Assembly (NCBI RefSeq): GCF_028209625.1
Contig: NZ_JAQLDU010000002.1
Span: forward strand, 1 to 64,000
Length of the DNA: 64,000 nucleotides
Direction of reading: 5' to 3'
From: Collinsella aerofaciens
Lineage (GTDB): Bacteria; Actinomycetota; Coriobacteriia; Coriobacteriales; Coriobacteriaceae
Part shown: positions 8,158-15,975 of the stretch, piece by piece
How the letters are laid out: every line of letters starts with the position of its first letter
Position numbering within the stretch: the stretch's first letter is position 1
Translations under genes and position numbers: made by a program
Notes under the pieces: model-generated
What the model was told of the DNA's origin: nothing
Database searches by the model: none
The model's input: only the letters and a program-made list of their open reading frames with translations

Positions 8158-9417
8158 ATGCCTTTTTGCGTAGCAACCTTTGACCTTTTCCTTCGACGCT
8201 TGGCGGTTTTTAGATTCATGGCTTCATCCCCGAGCTACATACCGTATCTATGCGTGGCAGCGGCGGCCTTTATCACGACCTTCCTCACGGTGCCCCTGGT
8301 CAAGCGCTTGGCAATTAAGCTCGACGCCGTCGACTATCCTTCCAAGCGCCGCATCAACACCAAGCCCATCCCGCGTTTGGGCGGAACGGCGGTGTTTTTG
8401 GGCCTCGTCGTGGCCTGCATTGTGCAAATACTAGGCACCTGGCACCTAGGCTGGCCGCCCGCCCTGGTGCCGCACCCGCGCCTTCACATTAGCTATCCCA
8501 TGCTGGCGCTCTCCTTTACCGTCATCTTTGCGACCGGCGCTATCGACGACGTCTATCAGCTCAAGCCCAAACAAAAACTAGCCGGTCAGGTACTCGCCGC
8601 GCTCATCGCCTGTATCGGCGGCTTGCGGATCGGCGTCATCGTCAACCCGTTTGCCCCCGGCGAAATCATGCTCGGATGGCTCGCCTACCCCATCACCGTG
8701 ATCTATCTGGTGGCATTCACCAACATCATTAACCTCATCGACGGCCTCGACGGCTTGGCCACGGGCATCTGCGGTATCGCGTCGTTCACCATGTTTTCGA
8801 TGGCCGTTCTCTCGGGCCGCATCGACGCCGCCGCGCTCTCCATTGCGCTCTTTGGCGCCTGTCTGGCCTTTTTGCGCTACAACTTCAACCCCGCAAGCAT
8901 CTTCTTGGGCGACTCGGGGTCGCTGCTTCTGGGCTTTGCGCTGGGCTCCATCTCGTTGCTCAACGTGAGCCGCACCGCCGCGCTCACCTCGCTTATCATC
9001 CCGCTCATCGTTGCCGGCGTGCCCATCATCGACACGTTTAGCGCCATCGTGCGCCGCAAGCGCGCCCACATTAGCATCGGGCAAGCCGACAAGGGCCACA
9101 TCCACCACCGCCTGATCCAAGAGGGCTACAACCAAAAGCAGGCAGTGCTCCTCATCTACGCCTGGTGCATCATGCTTTCGGCCAGCGCCGCCGCGATCAA
9201 CCAGGTCGAGGTGCCCATGCGCGTGCTCATCTTTACCGTGCTCGCCATTGGCTCGGCGGCCTTTGCCAAGCATCTACATCTGTTTGAGCCCGTGTTGCGT
9301 CACCATTACAACAAACGCACGCACGAGGACGAGCTCGTCACCCCCGACGATCCCGCCTTTAAGCAAGAGGAGCAGGCGGCAGAAGAACGCAAGGAGGAGC
9401 GCCACCACAGGCGCTAG
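8158..9417 (+). CDS. Undecaprenyl-phosphate GlcNAc-1-phosphate transferase (WecA/TagO/MraY superfamily)
   Basis: An integral membrane enzyme that starts a cell-surface glycan by moving a sugar-1-phosphate from a UDP-sugar to undecaprenyl phosphate. The 419 residues include about ten membrane helices. Catalytic and binding motifs are DYPSKRRINTKPIPRLGG near the N terminus, GAIDDVYQL (Asp pair near 126), NIINLIDGLDGLATG near 190, FLGDSGS near 250, and the WecA/TagO-type HIHHR near 314. A charged C-terminal tail of about 30 residues is cytoplasmic. MASSPSY (8218) is an alternative start. The flippase at 15976 is a plausible downstream partner, but that is inference. Confidence 0.9.
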   Translation: MPFCVATFDLFLRRLAVFRFMASSPSYIPYLCVAAAAFITTFLTVPLVKRLAIKLDAVDYPSKRRINTKPIPRLGGTAVFLGLVVACIVQILGTWHLGWPPALVPHPRLHISYPMLALSFTVIFATGAIDDVYQLKPKQKLAGQVLAALIACIGGLRIGVIVNPFAPGEIMLGWLAYPITVIYLVAFTNIINLIDGLDGLATGICGIASFTMFSMAVLSGRIDAAALSIALFGACLAFLRYNFNPASIFLGDSGSLLLGFALGSISLLNVSRTAALTSLIIPLIVAGVPIIDTFSAIVRRKRAHISIGQADKGHIHHRLIQEGYNQKQAVLLIYAWCIMLSASAAAINQVEVPMRVLIFTVLAIGSAAFAKHLHLFEPVLRHHYNKRTHEDELVTPDDPAFKQEEQAAEERKEERHHRR

Positions 9418-9578
9418 GGTAAGCTGCCGAGGATGCGCCCAGGCGCCGCCGGCCAAACGTGCAGCCACGCCGCACCCATCGCACAAGCCGCCGCTCTCCC
9501 GCCCCTCGCCTACTTACGACCCGCCCCTCCAATAAACGCGTTATCATCTTGACCCATGAACATACGTTAGGAGCAATC

Positions 9579-10628
9579 ATGCCAAACGAGAATAGCTACG
9601 AAGTCGCGCTGCAAAAGAGCAACGCCATTCGCGAGGGCCTGACCAAGACGCCCGAAAAGTTCACCATGCTTACCGGCGACCGCCCCACCGGACGCTTGCA
9701 CCTTGGCCACTACTTTGGCACCCTCAAGGGCCGCGTGGAGCTGCAGAACATGGGCGCCAAGACCAACGTGCTCATCGCCGACTACCAAGTCATCACTGAC
9801 CGCGACACGACCGAGCACATCCAGGACAACGTGTACAACATGGTCATGGACTACCTCGCCTGCGGCATCGACCCCGACAAGACCATGATCTACGCGCACT
9901 CCGCCGTGCCCGCCGCCAACCAGCTCATGCTGCCGTTCCTGTCGCTGGTCTCCGAGGCCGAGCTGGCACGCAACCCCACCGTCAAGGCCGAGATGGAGGC
10001 CTCGGGCCACGAGCTTACCGGTCTTCTGCTCACCTACCCGGTGCACCAGGCCTGCGACATCCTGTTCTGCAAGGGCAATGTGGTGCCGGTCGGTCGCGAC
10101 CAGCTGCCGCACATCGAGCTCACCCGCACCATCGCCCGCCGCTTTAACAACCGCTACGGCAAGGTATTTCCCGAGGTCGACGCGCTGCTGTCCGAGACCC
10201 CGCTGCTGCCCGGCCTGGACGGTCGCAAGATGAGCAAGAGCTACGGCAACGCCATCAATATTTCGATGACCGCCGAGGAGACGGCCAAACGCATCAAGAA
10301 GAGCCAGACCGACTCTGAGCGCATGATCACGTTCGATCCCGAGAACCGCCCCGGCGTGTCCGGCCTGCTTTCAACCGCCGCCATCTGCACTGGCCGTTCC
10401 GAGGTCGAGATTGCCGAGGAGATTGGCATGGGCGGCTCCGGCCAGCTCAAGAAGTACGTGACCGAGGCCGTCAACGAGTACTTCGCGCCGATCCGCGAGC
10501 GTCGTCAGCGCTATGAGAACGATCTGGACTATGTGAAGGACGTGCTGCACGAGGGCAACCGTCGCGCCAACGAGATTGCCGAGCAGACCCTGGCCGAGGT
10601 TCAGGACGCCATGGGCATGGTGTACTAG
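9579..10628 (+). CDS. trpS: Tryptophanyl-tRNA synthetase
   Basis: Charges tRNA-Trp. The 349-residue protein is a class I synthetase with TGRLHLGH near residues 38-44 (HIGH signature) and GRKMSKSYGN near 214-223 (KMSKS). The start at 9579 follows AGGAG with ideal spacing. An in-frame extension further upstream lacks a ribosome site and is rejected. The 160-base leader shows no T-box. Confidence 0.96.
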   Translation: MPNENSYEVALQKSNAIREGLTKTPEKFTMLTGDRPTGRLHLGHYFGTLKGRVELQNMGAKTNVLIADYQVITDRDTTEHIQDNVYNMVMDYLACGIDPDKTMIYAHSAVPAANQLMLPFLSLVSEAELARNPTVKAEMEASGHELTGLLLTYPVHQACDILFCKGNVVPVGRDQLPHIELTRTIARRFNNRYGKVFPEVDALLSETPLLPGLDGRKMSKSYGNAINISMTAEETAKRIKKSQTDSERMITFDPENRPGVSGLLSTAAICTGRSEVEIAEEIGMGGSGQLKKYVTEAVNEYFAPIRERRQRYENDLDYVKDVLHEGNRRANEIAEQTLAEVQDAMGMVY

Positions 10629-10663
10629 ATCGATCTGCTGGCTAGAACTTTCGATTGCTATAG

Positions 10664-10691
10664 GGCGGGCGCTACGGCGTCCGCCTTTTTT
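10664..10691 (+). terminator. Intrinsic terminator of trpS
   Basis: GGCGGGCGC-tacg-GCGTCCGCC followed by TTTTTT, 36 bases past the trpS stop. Confidence 0.9.
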
Positions 10692-10738
10692 GGTGCCCGA
10701 CCGGTTCGGCTCTGCCCATTGCACTCCCTCGACAAACA

Positions 10739-10780
10739 GGAACAGGCCCGCTGGCAGTTAGTTGCCAGCGGGCCTGTTCC
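10739..10780. repeat. Perfect 18-base-arm inverted repeat
   Basis: GGAACAGGCCCGCTGGCA and its exact complement across GTTAGT. There is no T run on either side, so it is not a standard terminator. Between it and the next repeat (10957) the 176 bases hold nothing I can name. Confidence 0.85.
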
Positions 10781-10956
10781 CGAAGTACACCGTTGAATCG
10801 CACAGAGGGGAGGAATGCGAATCAAACTCAACAGGGCAGGCTTTTTCATCGCCTATTGCCTGCTCCGTTGCTGAAACCAATATAGTTCACCGTGGTTTAC
10901 TTTGCTGCATCAATATCGCCCGCCATAGCTTCTCCATAAGTTAGCCCCAGTAAACT

Positions 10957-10996
10957 AAACCACCACAAAGGGGACAGGCACCTTTGTGGTGGTTTT
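10957..10996. repeat. Family A palindrome, probable terminator
   Basis: AAACCACCACAAAGG-ggacagg-caCCTTTGTGGTGGTTTT. It starts 17 bases past the stop of the MGMT-family gene on the minus strand and ends in T on both strands, so it can terminate in either direction. Confidence 0.85.
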
Positions 10997-11012
10997 AACC
11001 ACGGCAGAGCCG

Positions 11013-11333
11013 CTAGAGCCCTGCAGGCCAGCGACAGGCGGCCAAGTCGACGTGCATGTCGTCCTTAAACGCCACACCCTCCCCTAGCAAAAGCTCACGT
11101 TGAGCATCGGGACCGCCAAAAGCAAAACCATCGCATATGCGGCCATCGGCAAACACCACGCGGTGACAGGGAATCTCGCCGGGGCGCGGATTGCCATGCA
11201 GGGCATACCCCACGTACCGCGCACTTCGTGGACGTCCAGCAAGCAGCGCCACCTGACCATACGTGGCGACCATCCCCTCGGGAATCTGCTCGACCACCTC
11301 GTACACCCGCTCAAAAAAGCCCTCAGACGCCAT
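11013..11333 (-). CDS. MGMT-family methyltransferase, DNA-binding domain only
   Basis: A 106-residue protein matching the C-terminal domain of O6-alkylguanine-DNA alkyltransferase. It has the helix-turn-helix TYGQVALLAGRP, the arginine-finger segment SARYVG and the active-site motif IPCHRVV. The acceptor cysteine is retained; in alkyltransferase-like (ATL) proteins it is replaced, commonly by Trp. The usual N-terminal domain is missing, as in short MGMT-family proteins. The start MASEGFF follows GGAAGGGAGCG. It may repair or flag alkylated guanine; catalytic activity is uncertain. Confidence 0.85.
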   Translation of the reverse strand: MASEGFFERVYEVVEQIPEGMVATYGQVALLAGRPRSARYVGYALHGNPRPGEIPCHRVVFADGRICDGFAFGGPDAQRELLLGEGVAFKDDMHVDLAACRWPAGL

Positions 11334-11362
11334 TGCTCGCTCCCTTCCACCCGGAATAGCAT

Positions 11363-11402
11363 AAACCACCACAAAGGCGCCTGTCCCCTTTGTGGTGGTT
11401 TT
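11363..11402. repeat. Family A palindrome, probable terminator
   Basis: AAACCACCACAAAGG-cgcctgtcc-CCTTTGTGGTGGTTTT, with the centre inverted relative to the copy at 10957. It begins 11 bases past the stop of the DegV gene. Confidence 0.85.
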
Positions 11403-11412
11403 GGCAGGTGGG

Positions 11413-12267
11413 CTAGTTAACGGGTTGGAAGAAGGCTACGGCTACGGCGCCGGGGCCTACATGGGTGCCGATGGTGGCGCCGATGGTGTGAACGGGCAGT
11501 TCGCCCTCGGTGTGGCCAGCCCACAGTGCCGCGCTGTCCTCGATATACTTCTTGAGCACCGCATCCGAAAGGCCCGTATAGCCGAGCGCCAGCGGCATGG
11601 AAAAGTCGATGCCGCCCGCCTTTTCGACCTTCTGGTTGAGCAGGTTACGTCCGTTCTTGGAACCGCGCGCCTTGCCCAGCTGCACGATCAGACCGTCCTC
11701 GGCAGCCACCACGGGCTTTACGTTGAGCAGCGTACCCACGGCACCGGCCGCAGCAGACAGGCGACCGCCGCGCACCAGGTACTCCAACGTCTCGAGCAGG
11801 CCGATGACGACCACGCGGTCGCGCACGGCCTCGACAGCCGCCGCAACCTGAGCCGCGCCCTGGCCCTCGTCCACCAGGCGCAGCGCATACTCGACCAGCA
11901 CGCGCTCGCCCAAGGTCACGTTATTGCTGTCCACGACGAACATGTCGCCGCCCGGCGCCTCGGCAAGTGCCGTACGAGCACTCTGGTTGGTGCCCGAGAG
12001 CTTGGCGCCCACGGTAATAATCACGGCCTCATCGCCGGCCTCACGCGCTTCGGCAATCGCCTGCGAAAAGGCGTACGGGTTGACCTGACCGGTCTTGGGC
12101 AGCTCGTCGCGCTCCACAAGCATCTCGTAAAAGCGCTGGTGATCGATGTCGACGCCATCCATATACACATCGGTGCCAAAGGTGACGGACAGCGGCAGAA
12201 CACGCAGAGCGGGGTGCTCCGCCGGCGACATATCGCTTGCGGAATCGGTAATAATGCGGACGGACAT
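11413..12267 (-). CDS. DegV-family fatty-acid-binding protein
   Basis: Two-domain proteins of this family bind a fatty acid; in many Gram-positive bacteria they work with fatty acid kinase FakA to feed exogenous fatty acids into lipids. The 284-residue protein opens VRIITDSASDMSP, then VLPLSVTFG, TSQPN-region equivalent PKTGQVNPYAF and VDSNNVTLGER. These are the usual DegV landmarks and length. The start MSVRIITD follows AAAGGATTCGTT. No fakA is in the window. Confidence 0.9.
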   Translation of the reverse strand: MSVRIITDSASDMSPAEHPALRVLPLSVTFGTDVYMDGVDIDHQRFYEMLVERDELPKTGQVNPYAFSQAIAEAREAGDEAVIITVGAKLSGTNQSARTALAEAPGGDMFVVDSNNVTLGERVLVEYALRLVDEGQGAAQVAAAVEAVRDRVVVIGLLETLEYLVRGGRLSAAAGAVGTLLNVKPVVAAEDGLIVQLGKARGSKNGRNLLNQKVEKAGGIDFSMPLALGYTGLSDAVLKKYIEDSAALWAGHTEGELPVHTIGATIGTHVGPGAVAVAFFQPVN

Positions 12268-12386
12268 AACGAATCCTTTCTTGCGCAGGTCTCGCGCAGG
12301 GAATTTTGACAGCAATGTCCCGGCACGGCGTACGCGCTCAAACGGGACGATGCAGTTCTTGGCTGAAAGCTAGCGCCAGCGCGGCT

Positions 12387-12836
12387 CTAGATCTCGCGCA
12401 GGGTGTTGAGGATCGTGCGCAGCGATGCATACATCTGCTCGCGCTGCTCCACGCCCATGGCCTTGCCGGTGGTATCGAGCACCTCGCGAATGATGCGATC
12501 GGCCTCGCTCATGCTCTCGCCGCCCAGGGCAGTCAGGCGCACCGGAGCACGATACTTGACGGCCGCATCACCCGAGTCGTCAACCTCGACGTAGCCGCCC
12601 TCCTCCAGATGTGCCAGTGTGCGCGAAACGGCGGCACGGGTAACGCCGGCCATGCGGGCGAGGTCGGCGCCAGTCAGGCCGTCCTTGCTGCGCTCAAGAT
12701 AGTACAGGCACATAACGTCGGAGCCCTTGAGGCCCAGCCTTGCGCCTTCGGACGTCTTGATACGCTGGATCTCCTTGTAGAGCCCGCTGATCAGTCCGAC
12801 AAAGTCCTCGAAACGTGTCTCGTCGTTCTGCTGCAT
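12387..12836 (-). CDS. MarR-family transcriptional regulator
   Basis: A 149-residue winged-helix protein. The pattern LKGSDVMCLYYL, GLTGADLARMAGVTRAAVSRTLAHLEEGGYVEV, then a long C-terminal helix fits MarR-type dimeric repressors. The start MQQNDETRF follows AAAGGCGG. The ligand and targets are unknown. The DegV gene downstream reads the same way about 120 bases on and could be co-transcribed. Confidence 0.85.
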   Translation of the reverse strand: MQQNDETRFEDFVGLISGLYKEIQRIKTSEGARLGLKGSDVMCLYYLERSKDGLTGADLARMAGVTRAAVSRTLAHLEEGGYVEVDDSGDAAVKYRAPVRLTALGGESMSEADRIIREVLDTTGKAMGVEQREQMYASLRTILNTLREI

Positions 12837-12940
12837 GGGAGACGACCGCCTTTCGCTTGCATAATGCTTACGGGTAAACATCTTAGCCGCACAAGGTAAC
12901 ACCTGTACCCAAATATCCCATTTGTTAACCCATCAACATA

Positions 12941-12981
12941 AAAACCACCACAAAGGGGATAGGCGCCTTTGTGGCGGTTTT
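12941..12981. repeat. Family A palindrome, probable terminator
   Basis: AAAACCACCACAAAGG-ggatagg-cgCCTTTGTGGCGGTTTT, with one arm mismatch. It lies 29 bases past the stop of the B3/4-domain gene. Confidence 0.83.
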
Positions 12982-13009
12982 GACCGGCGAACATGATCCG
13001 CAGGCGCCG

Positions 13010-13729
13010 CTACAGCTCCACGCAGGGATTGTCGCGAGTCACAAGCGTCTTAACGACAACCGTCGCTCCCAGATAGCGCTCGAGCAGCTCCGCTAAGCGA
13101 TCGATCGCGGCCTGGCAATCCCCCATCCGCTCGGGCTCCACGCACTCAATCGTCAGGAACGCATCGGCCGAATCATCGGACAGCGCCGTTCGAACGCCGT
13201 CGCGCCAGTTCCAGCAGCGGCACACGGCGCCTGCATCGTCGATATAGGCGAGCTCGCCGGGCAGCGTCGGGTCGTCCGCTTCCTCGCCAAGAGGCAGGAA
13301 CGCATCGCCACCGTCGGTCACCTTCAAGCGAAGGTCACCCTCGATCGCATGCAAATCCTCGCCTCCCACGGGCAGCGCGTAGGTCAGCGACACCGTGTTG
13401 TAGATGTCCACCGCGGACGTAATGTGGCCCACCGGCTTGCCTTTGAGCACGCGTTTGAGCAGGTTCTCGATTGAGCAACGCGCGCCCTTTTTGGTCTTGA
13501 ACAGACGGTACGCGTCACGCCATGCCTTGACCGGTGCGTTCTCGCTGATAGTATCGCTGGTCAGATGGCGCTCCGCGTCGATATTGGCGCGGTCAAGCAG
13601 CGCGGCAATCGCATCCACGTCCTCCTGGGGTATCTGGGCCGCGGGCTTCATGCCCTTTACGACCACAACGCCGATAGCCGCCTGCGGAAACAGCTCCCAA
13701 AACGAATTCTCGGCAACAAAGCCCTTCAT
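13010..13729 (-). CDS. B3/B4 tRNA-binding-domain protein (PheRS beta-like)
   Basis: A 239-residue free-standing relative of the B3/B4 domain of phenylalanyl-tRNA synthetase beta. In the synthetase that domain edits mischarged tRNA. Characteristic stretches are PVKAWRDAYRLFK, RCSIENLLKRVLKG, SAVDIYNTVSLTYALPVGGEDL and NWRDGVRTALSDDS. Stand-alone members may edit or bind tRNA, but substrates are not established. The start MKGFVAENSF follows GGGAGCACGT. Upstream lies a terminator-bearing RNA candidate (13770-13864). Confidence 0.87.
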   Translation of the reverse strand: MKGFVAENSFWELFPQAAIGVVVVKGMKPAAQIPQEDVDAIAALLDRANIDAERHLTSDTISENAPVKAWRDAYRLFKTKKGARCSIENLLKRVLKGKPVGHITSAVDIYNTVSLTYALPVGGEDLHAIEGDLRLKVTDGGDAFLPLGEEADDPTLPGELAYIDDAGAVCRCWNWRDGVRTALSDDSADAFLTIECVEPERMGDCQAAIDRLAELLERYLGATVVVKTLVTRDNPCVEL

Positions 13730-13769
13730 ACGTGCTCCCTTCACGATTCGCCCCACGCGAGCGCCTAAA

Positions 13770-13864
13770 CAAAAAGCGCCCTTACGACGGCCACCTTCAA
13801 AGTCCTACGGTGCCGCCACAAGAGCGCTTACGCTGCCCCCATCCGGAGAAGGGGGCAATATGTC
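13770..13864 (-). ncRNA. Two-hairpin RNA or attenuator before the B3/4 gene
   Basis: On the minus strand a TACAAT box (13871-13876) is followed by hairpin GCCCCC/GGGGGC (13834-13857). A longer hairpin closed by AGCGCTCTT/AAGGGCGCT (13775-13828) comes next, with inner pairing of GGCGGC-ACC to GGT-GGCCGTC, then five T. This is a small RNA gene or a terminator-controlled leader 41 bases before the B3/4 start codon. I do not recognise a named family. Confidence 0.5.
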
Positions 13865-13897
13865 AGGCGTATTGTAACCCGAGTCATCCGCGCGAGT

Positions 13898-13938
13898 AAA
13901 ACCACCACAAAGGTGCCTGTCCCCTTTATGGTGGTTTT
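13898..13938. repeat. Family A palindrome, probable terminator
   Basis: AAAACCACCACAAAGG-tgcctgtccc-CTTTATGGTGGTTTT. It lies 16 bases past the pckA stop and directly upstream of the RNA candidate at 13770-13864. Confidence 0.85.
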
Positions 13939-13953
13939 GGGTCTGAAGCAACG

Positions 13954-15624
13954 CTAGTGTCGGAGTCCCAGCAGGCCGCGGCCGCGATGACGGGCGTCGG
14001 CGGGCACCTGAGCGTGCGGGCCGGCGGCCTTGACGGACTCGGGCAGGTGCGAGTACTTCTTCTCGAAATTCTCCTCGAACATCACGGCAAGATTGTGCGC
14101 GGCCTCGTCGTAGCGAGCGGTGCTCTGCCAATACTGGCGCGGCACCAAAATGCCGTCGGGCACGCCATGGCACGTGGTGGGAATGTCGACGTTAAAGATT
14201 TCGTCGTGCACGAACTCGCTGTCCTCGATGGTGCCGTCGAGGGCGCGCGCGACCAGGGCGCGCGTGTAGGCCAGCTCAATGCGATGACCCACGCCGTAGC
14301 CGCCGCCGATCCAGCCGGTGTTGACCAGATACACGCGCGTGCGGCCGTCGGCGATGCGCTCGCCGAGCATCTTGGCGTAGACCATGGGATCGAGCGGCAT
14401 AAACGGCTCGCCGAACAGCGAAGAGAACGTGGGCGTGGGCTCGGTGACGCCGACCTCGGTGCCGGGAATCTTGGCGGTAAAGCCCGTCACAAAGTGGTAC
14501 ATGGCGGCGTCGGCCGTCAGGCGCGAGATGGGCGGCAGCACGCCAAAAGCGTCGCAGGTCAAAAACAGCACGACGCTCGGGGTGGTGCCCATGCCCTTGG
14601 TCCATGCGTTGGGGATGTGCTCTACCGGATAGGCCACGCGCGTATTGTGCGTGATCGAGACGTCATCGTAGTTAGGCTTGCGGCTCTCATCGAGCACCAC
14701 GTTTTCGCAAATGGCGCCAAAGCGAACGGCGTTGAAGATCTCGGGCTCGTGGAACGCGTCCAGCCCCTCGCACTTGGCGTAGCAGCCGCCCTCGATGTTA
14801 AAGATGCCCATGTCGGACCAGCCATGCTCGTCGTCACCGATCAGCAGGCGCGTGGGGTTGGCCGAAAGCGTGGTCTTGCCCGTGCCCGAAAGGCCAAAGA
14901 ACACGGCGGTCTCGTGCGTGACGGGGTCCATGCTGGCCGAGCAGTGCATGGGCAGCACATCGTCTTCGACGGGCAGCAGATAGTTCATAACGCTGAAAAT
15001 GGACTTTTTGATCTCGCCGGAGTAGCCGGTGCCGGCGACCAGAATCACGCGCTCCTGGAAGTTGATGACCACGGCGGCGCTGGAGTTGAGGCCCTTGATG
15101 GCGGGATCGCACTGGTAGCCCGGCGCGGCGAGCACGCAGAAATCCGGCTCGCCGGTGCGCGCGATTTCGCGGGCGAGCGGGCGGGCGAGCATCTGCTTAA
15201 TGAAGAGCGCCTGGCTGGCACGCTCGCAGGCGACAAGCAGACGGCGCGTGTGGTTGCGGTCGGCGCCGGCCATGCCGCGGGTGACGAACACATCGCGCTC
15301 GTTGAGATAGTCGACGATGCCGGCTTTGATGACCTCGTAGCTTTCGACGGACAGCGGGCGGTTGACGGCGCCCCGGGCAATCTTGTCGTGGACATCGGGG
15401 GTGTCAACGATAAAGCGGTCGTTGGGCGAACGTCCGGTACGCTCCCCCGTCTCGATCACGAGTGCGCCGTTGGAGGCCATACGGCCCTCTTCGCGGCGAA
15501 TCGCATGCTCGACGAGCTCGGCTGCCGGCAGGTCGACCAGCAGGCGGGGTTGGTTCTCGGCGGGATCTTCGACCAGCGTAATGCCAAAGTTGGATAGAAC
15601 TTCTGCAGGGGTAACACCAGGCAT
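13954..15624 (-). CDS. pckA: Phosphoenolpyruvate carboxykinase (ATP)
   Basis: Interconverts oxaloacetate plus ATP and PEP plus CO2 plus ADP. In a gut anaerobe it may run in either direction, including PEP carboxylation. The protein is about 556 residues from MPGVTPAEVL, with a strong AAAGGAGG ribosome site; the longer in-frame opening to 15738 is rejected. It shows the P-loop-like kinase-1 motif FFGLSGTGKTTLSA near residue 245, the GDDEHGW metal site and the ANAWTKG-like segment NAWTKGMGT. The C-terminal end is Arg/His-rich and looks less conserved than the rest. Confidence 0.94.
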   Translation of the reverse strand: MPGVTPAEVLSNFGITLVEDPAENQPRLLVDLPAAELVEHAIRREEGRMASNGALVIETGERTGRSPNDRFIVDTPDVHDKIARGAVNRPLSVESYEVIKAGIVDYLNERDVFVTRGMAGADRNHTRRLLVACERASQALFIKQMLARPLAREIARTGEPDFCVLAAPGYQCDPAIKGLNSSAAVVINFQERVILVAGTGYSGEIKKSIFSVMNYLLPVEDDVLPMHCSASMDPVTHETAVFFGLSGTGKTTLSANPTRLLIGDDEHGWSDMGIFNIEGGCYAKCEGLDAFHEPEIFNAVRFGAICENVVLDESRKPNYDDVSITHNTRVAYPVEHIPNAWTKGMGTTPSVVLFLTCDAFGVLPPISRLTADAAMYHFVTGFTAKIPGTEVGVTEPTPTFSSLFGEPFMPLDPMVYAKMLGERIADGRTRVYLVNTGWIGGGYGVGHRIELAYTRALVARALDGTIEDSEFVHDEIFNVDIPTTCHGVPDGILVPRQYWQSTARYDEAAHNLAVMFEENFEKKYSHLPESVKAAGPHAQVPADARHRGRGLLGLRH

Positions 15625-15765
15625 GGGGCCTCCTTTAAAAACGCGACACGTGGACGCGGCGCGCACTTTACTCACGTAAAGCCCGTTGTACCCGATATGC
15701 AAAAACGTTTTTGCGGCAAGGGCGAAGCGCCCGCCCAACGGTCAAAAATCGCACGCAAGCGGCCT

Positions 15766-15876
15766 AGTCATTGGGGACGTTCTTGAATGACTAGCTGTTG
15801 GGGACACTCTTGAACAGGCATCAACCAAGGAGTGCCCCTAGATGCCGGCACTTAGGGACGTTCCCAAAGTGCCGGC
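15766..15876. repeat. Compound inverted-repeat cluster (family B and relatives)
   Basis: There are two hairpins. AGTCATT-GGGGACGTTCTTG-AATGACT is at 15766-15792. GCCGGCACTT-agggacgttccca-AAGTGCCGGC is at 15844-15876. Between them lies GGGGACACTC. The cluster fills most of the gap between pckA and the flippase gene; the remainder (15625-15765) should hold the pckA promoter but no clear boxes are seen. Confidence 0.8.
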
Positions 15877-15975
15877 TACTGAATGGCGCCGCCGAAATTA
15901 TTGAACAACCTGGTCAAAAACACGAGTCGATACCACCGCGGCTATACTAGAGCACAGCAATAGAAAGGAATCGTC

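Noticed and set aside
9418..9578. T-box leader before trpS
   Set aside because: No T-box consensus (GGTGG-type bulge with an upstream specifier stem) and no terminator in the 160-base leader.
11363..13938. The closely spaced family A repeats as a CRISPR array
   Set aside because: Copies are palindromes 0.4 to 1.6 kb apart with genes between them, not regularly spaced repeats with unique spacers, and no cas genes are present.
13957..15597. 546-codon plus-strand frame opposite pckA
   Set aside because: Antisense shadow of pckA; no domain, no ribosome site, biased composition.
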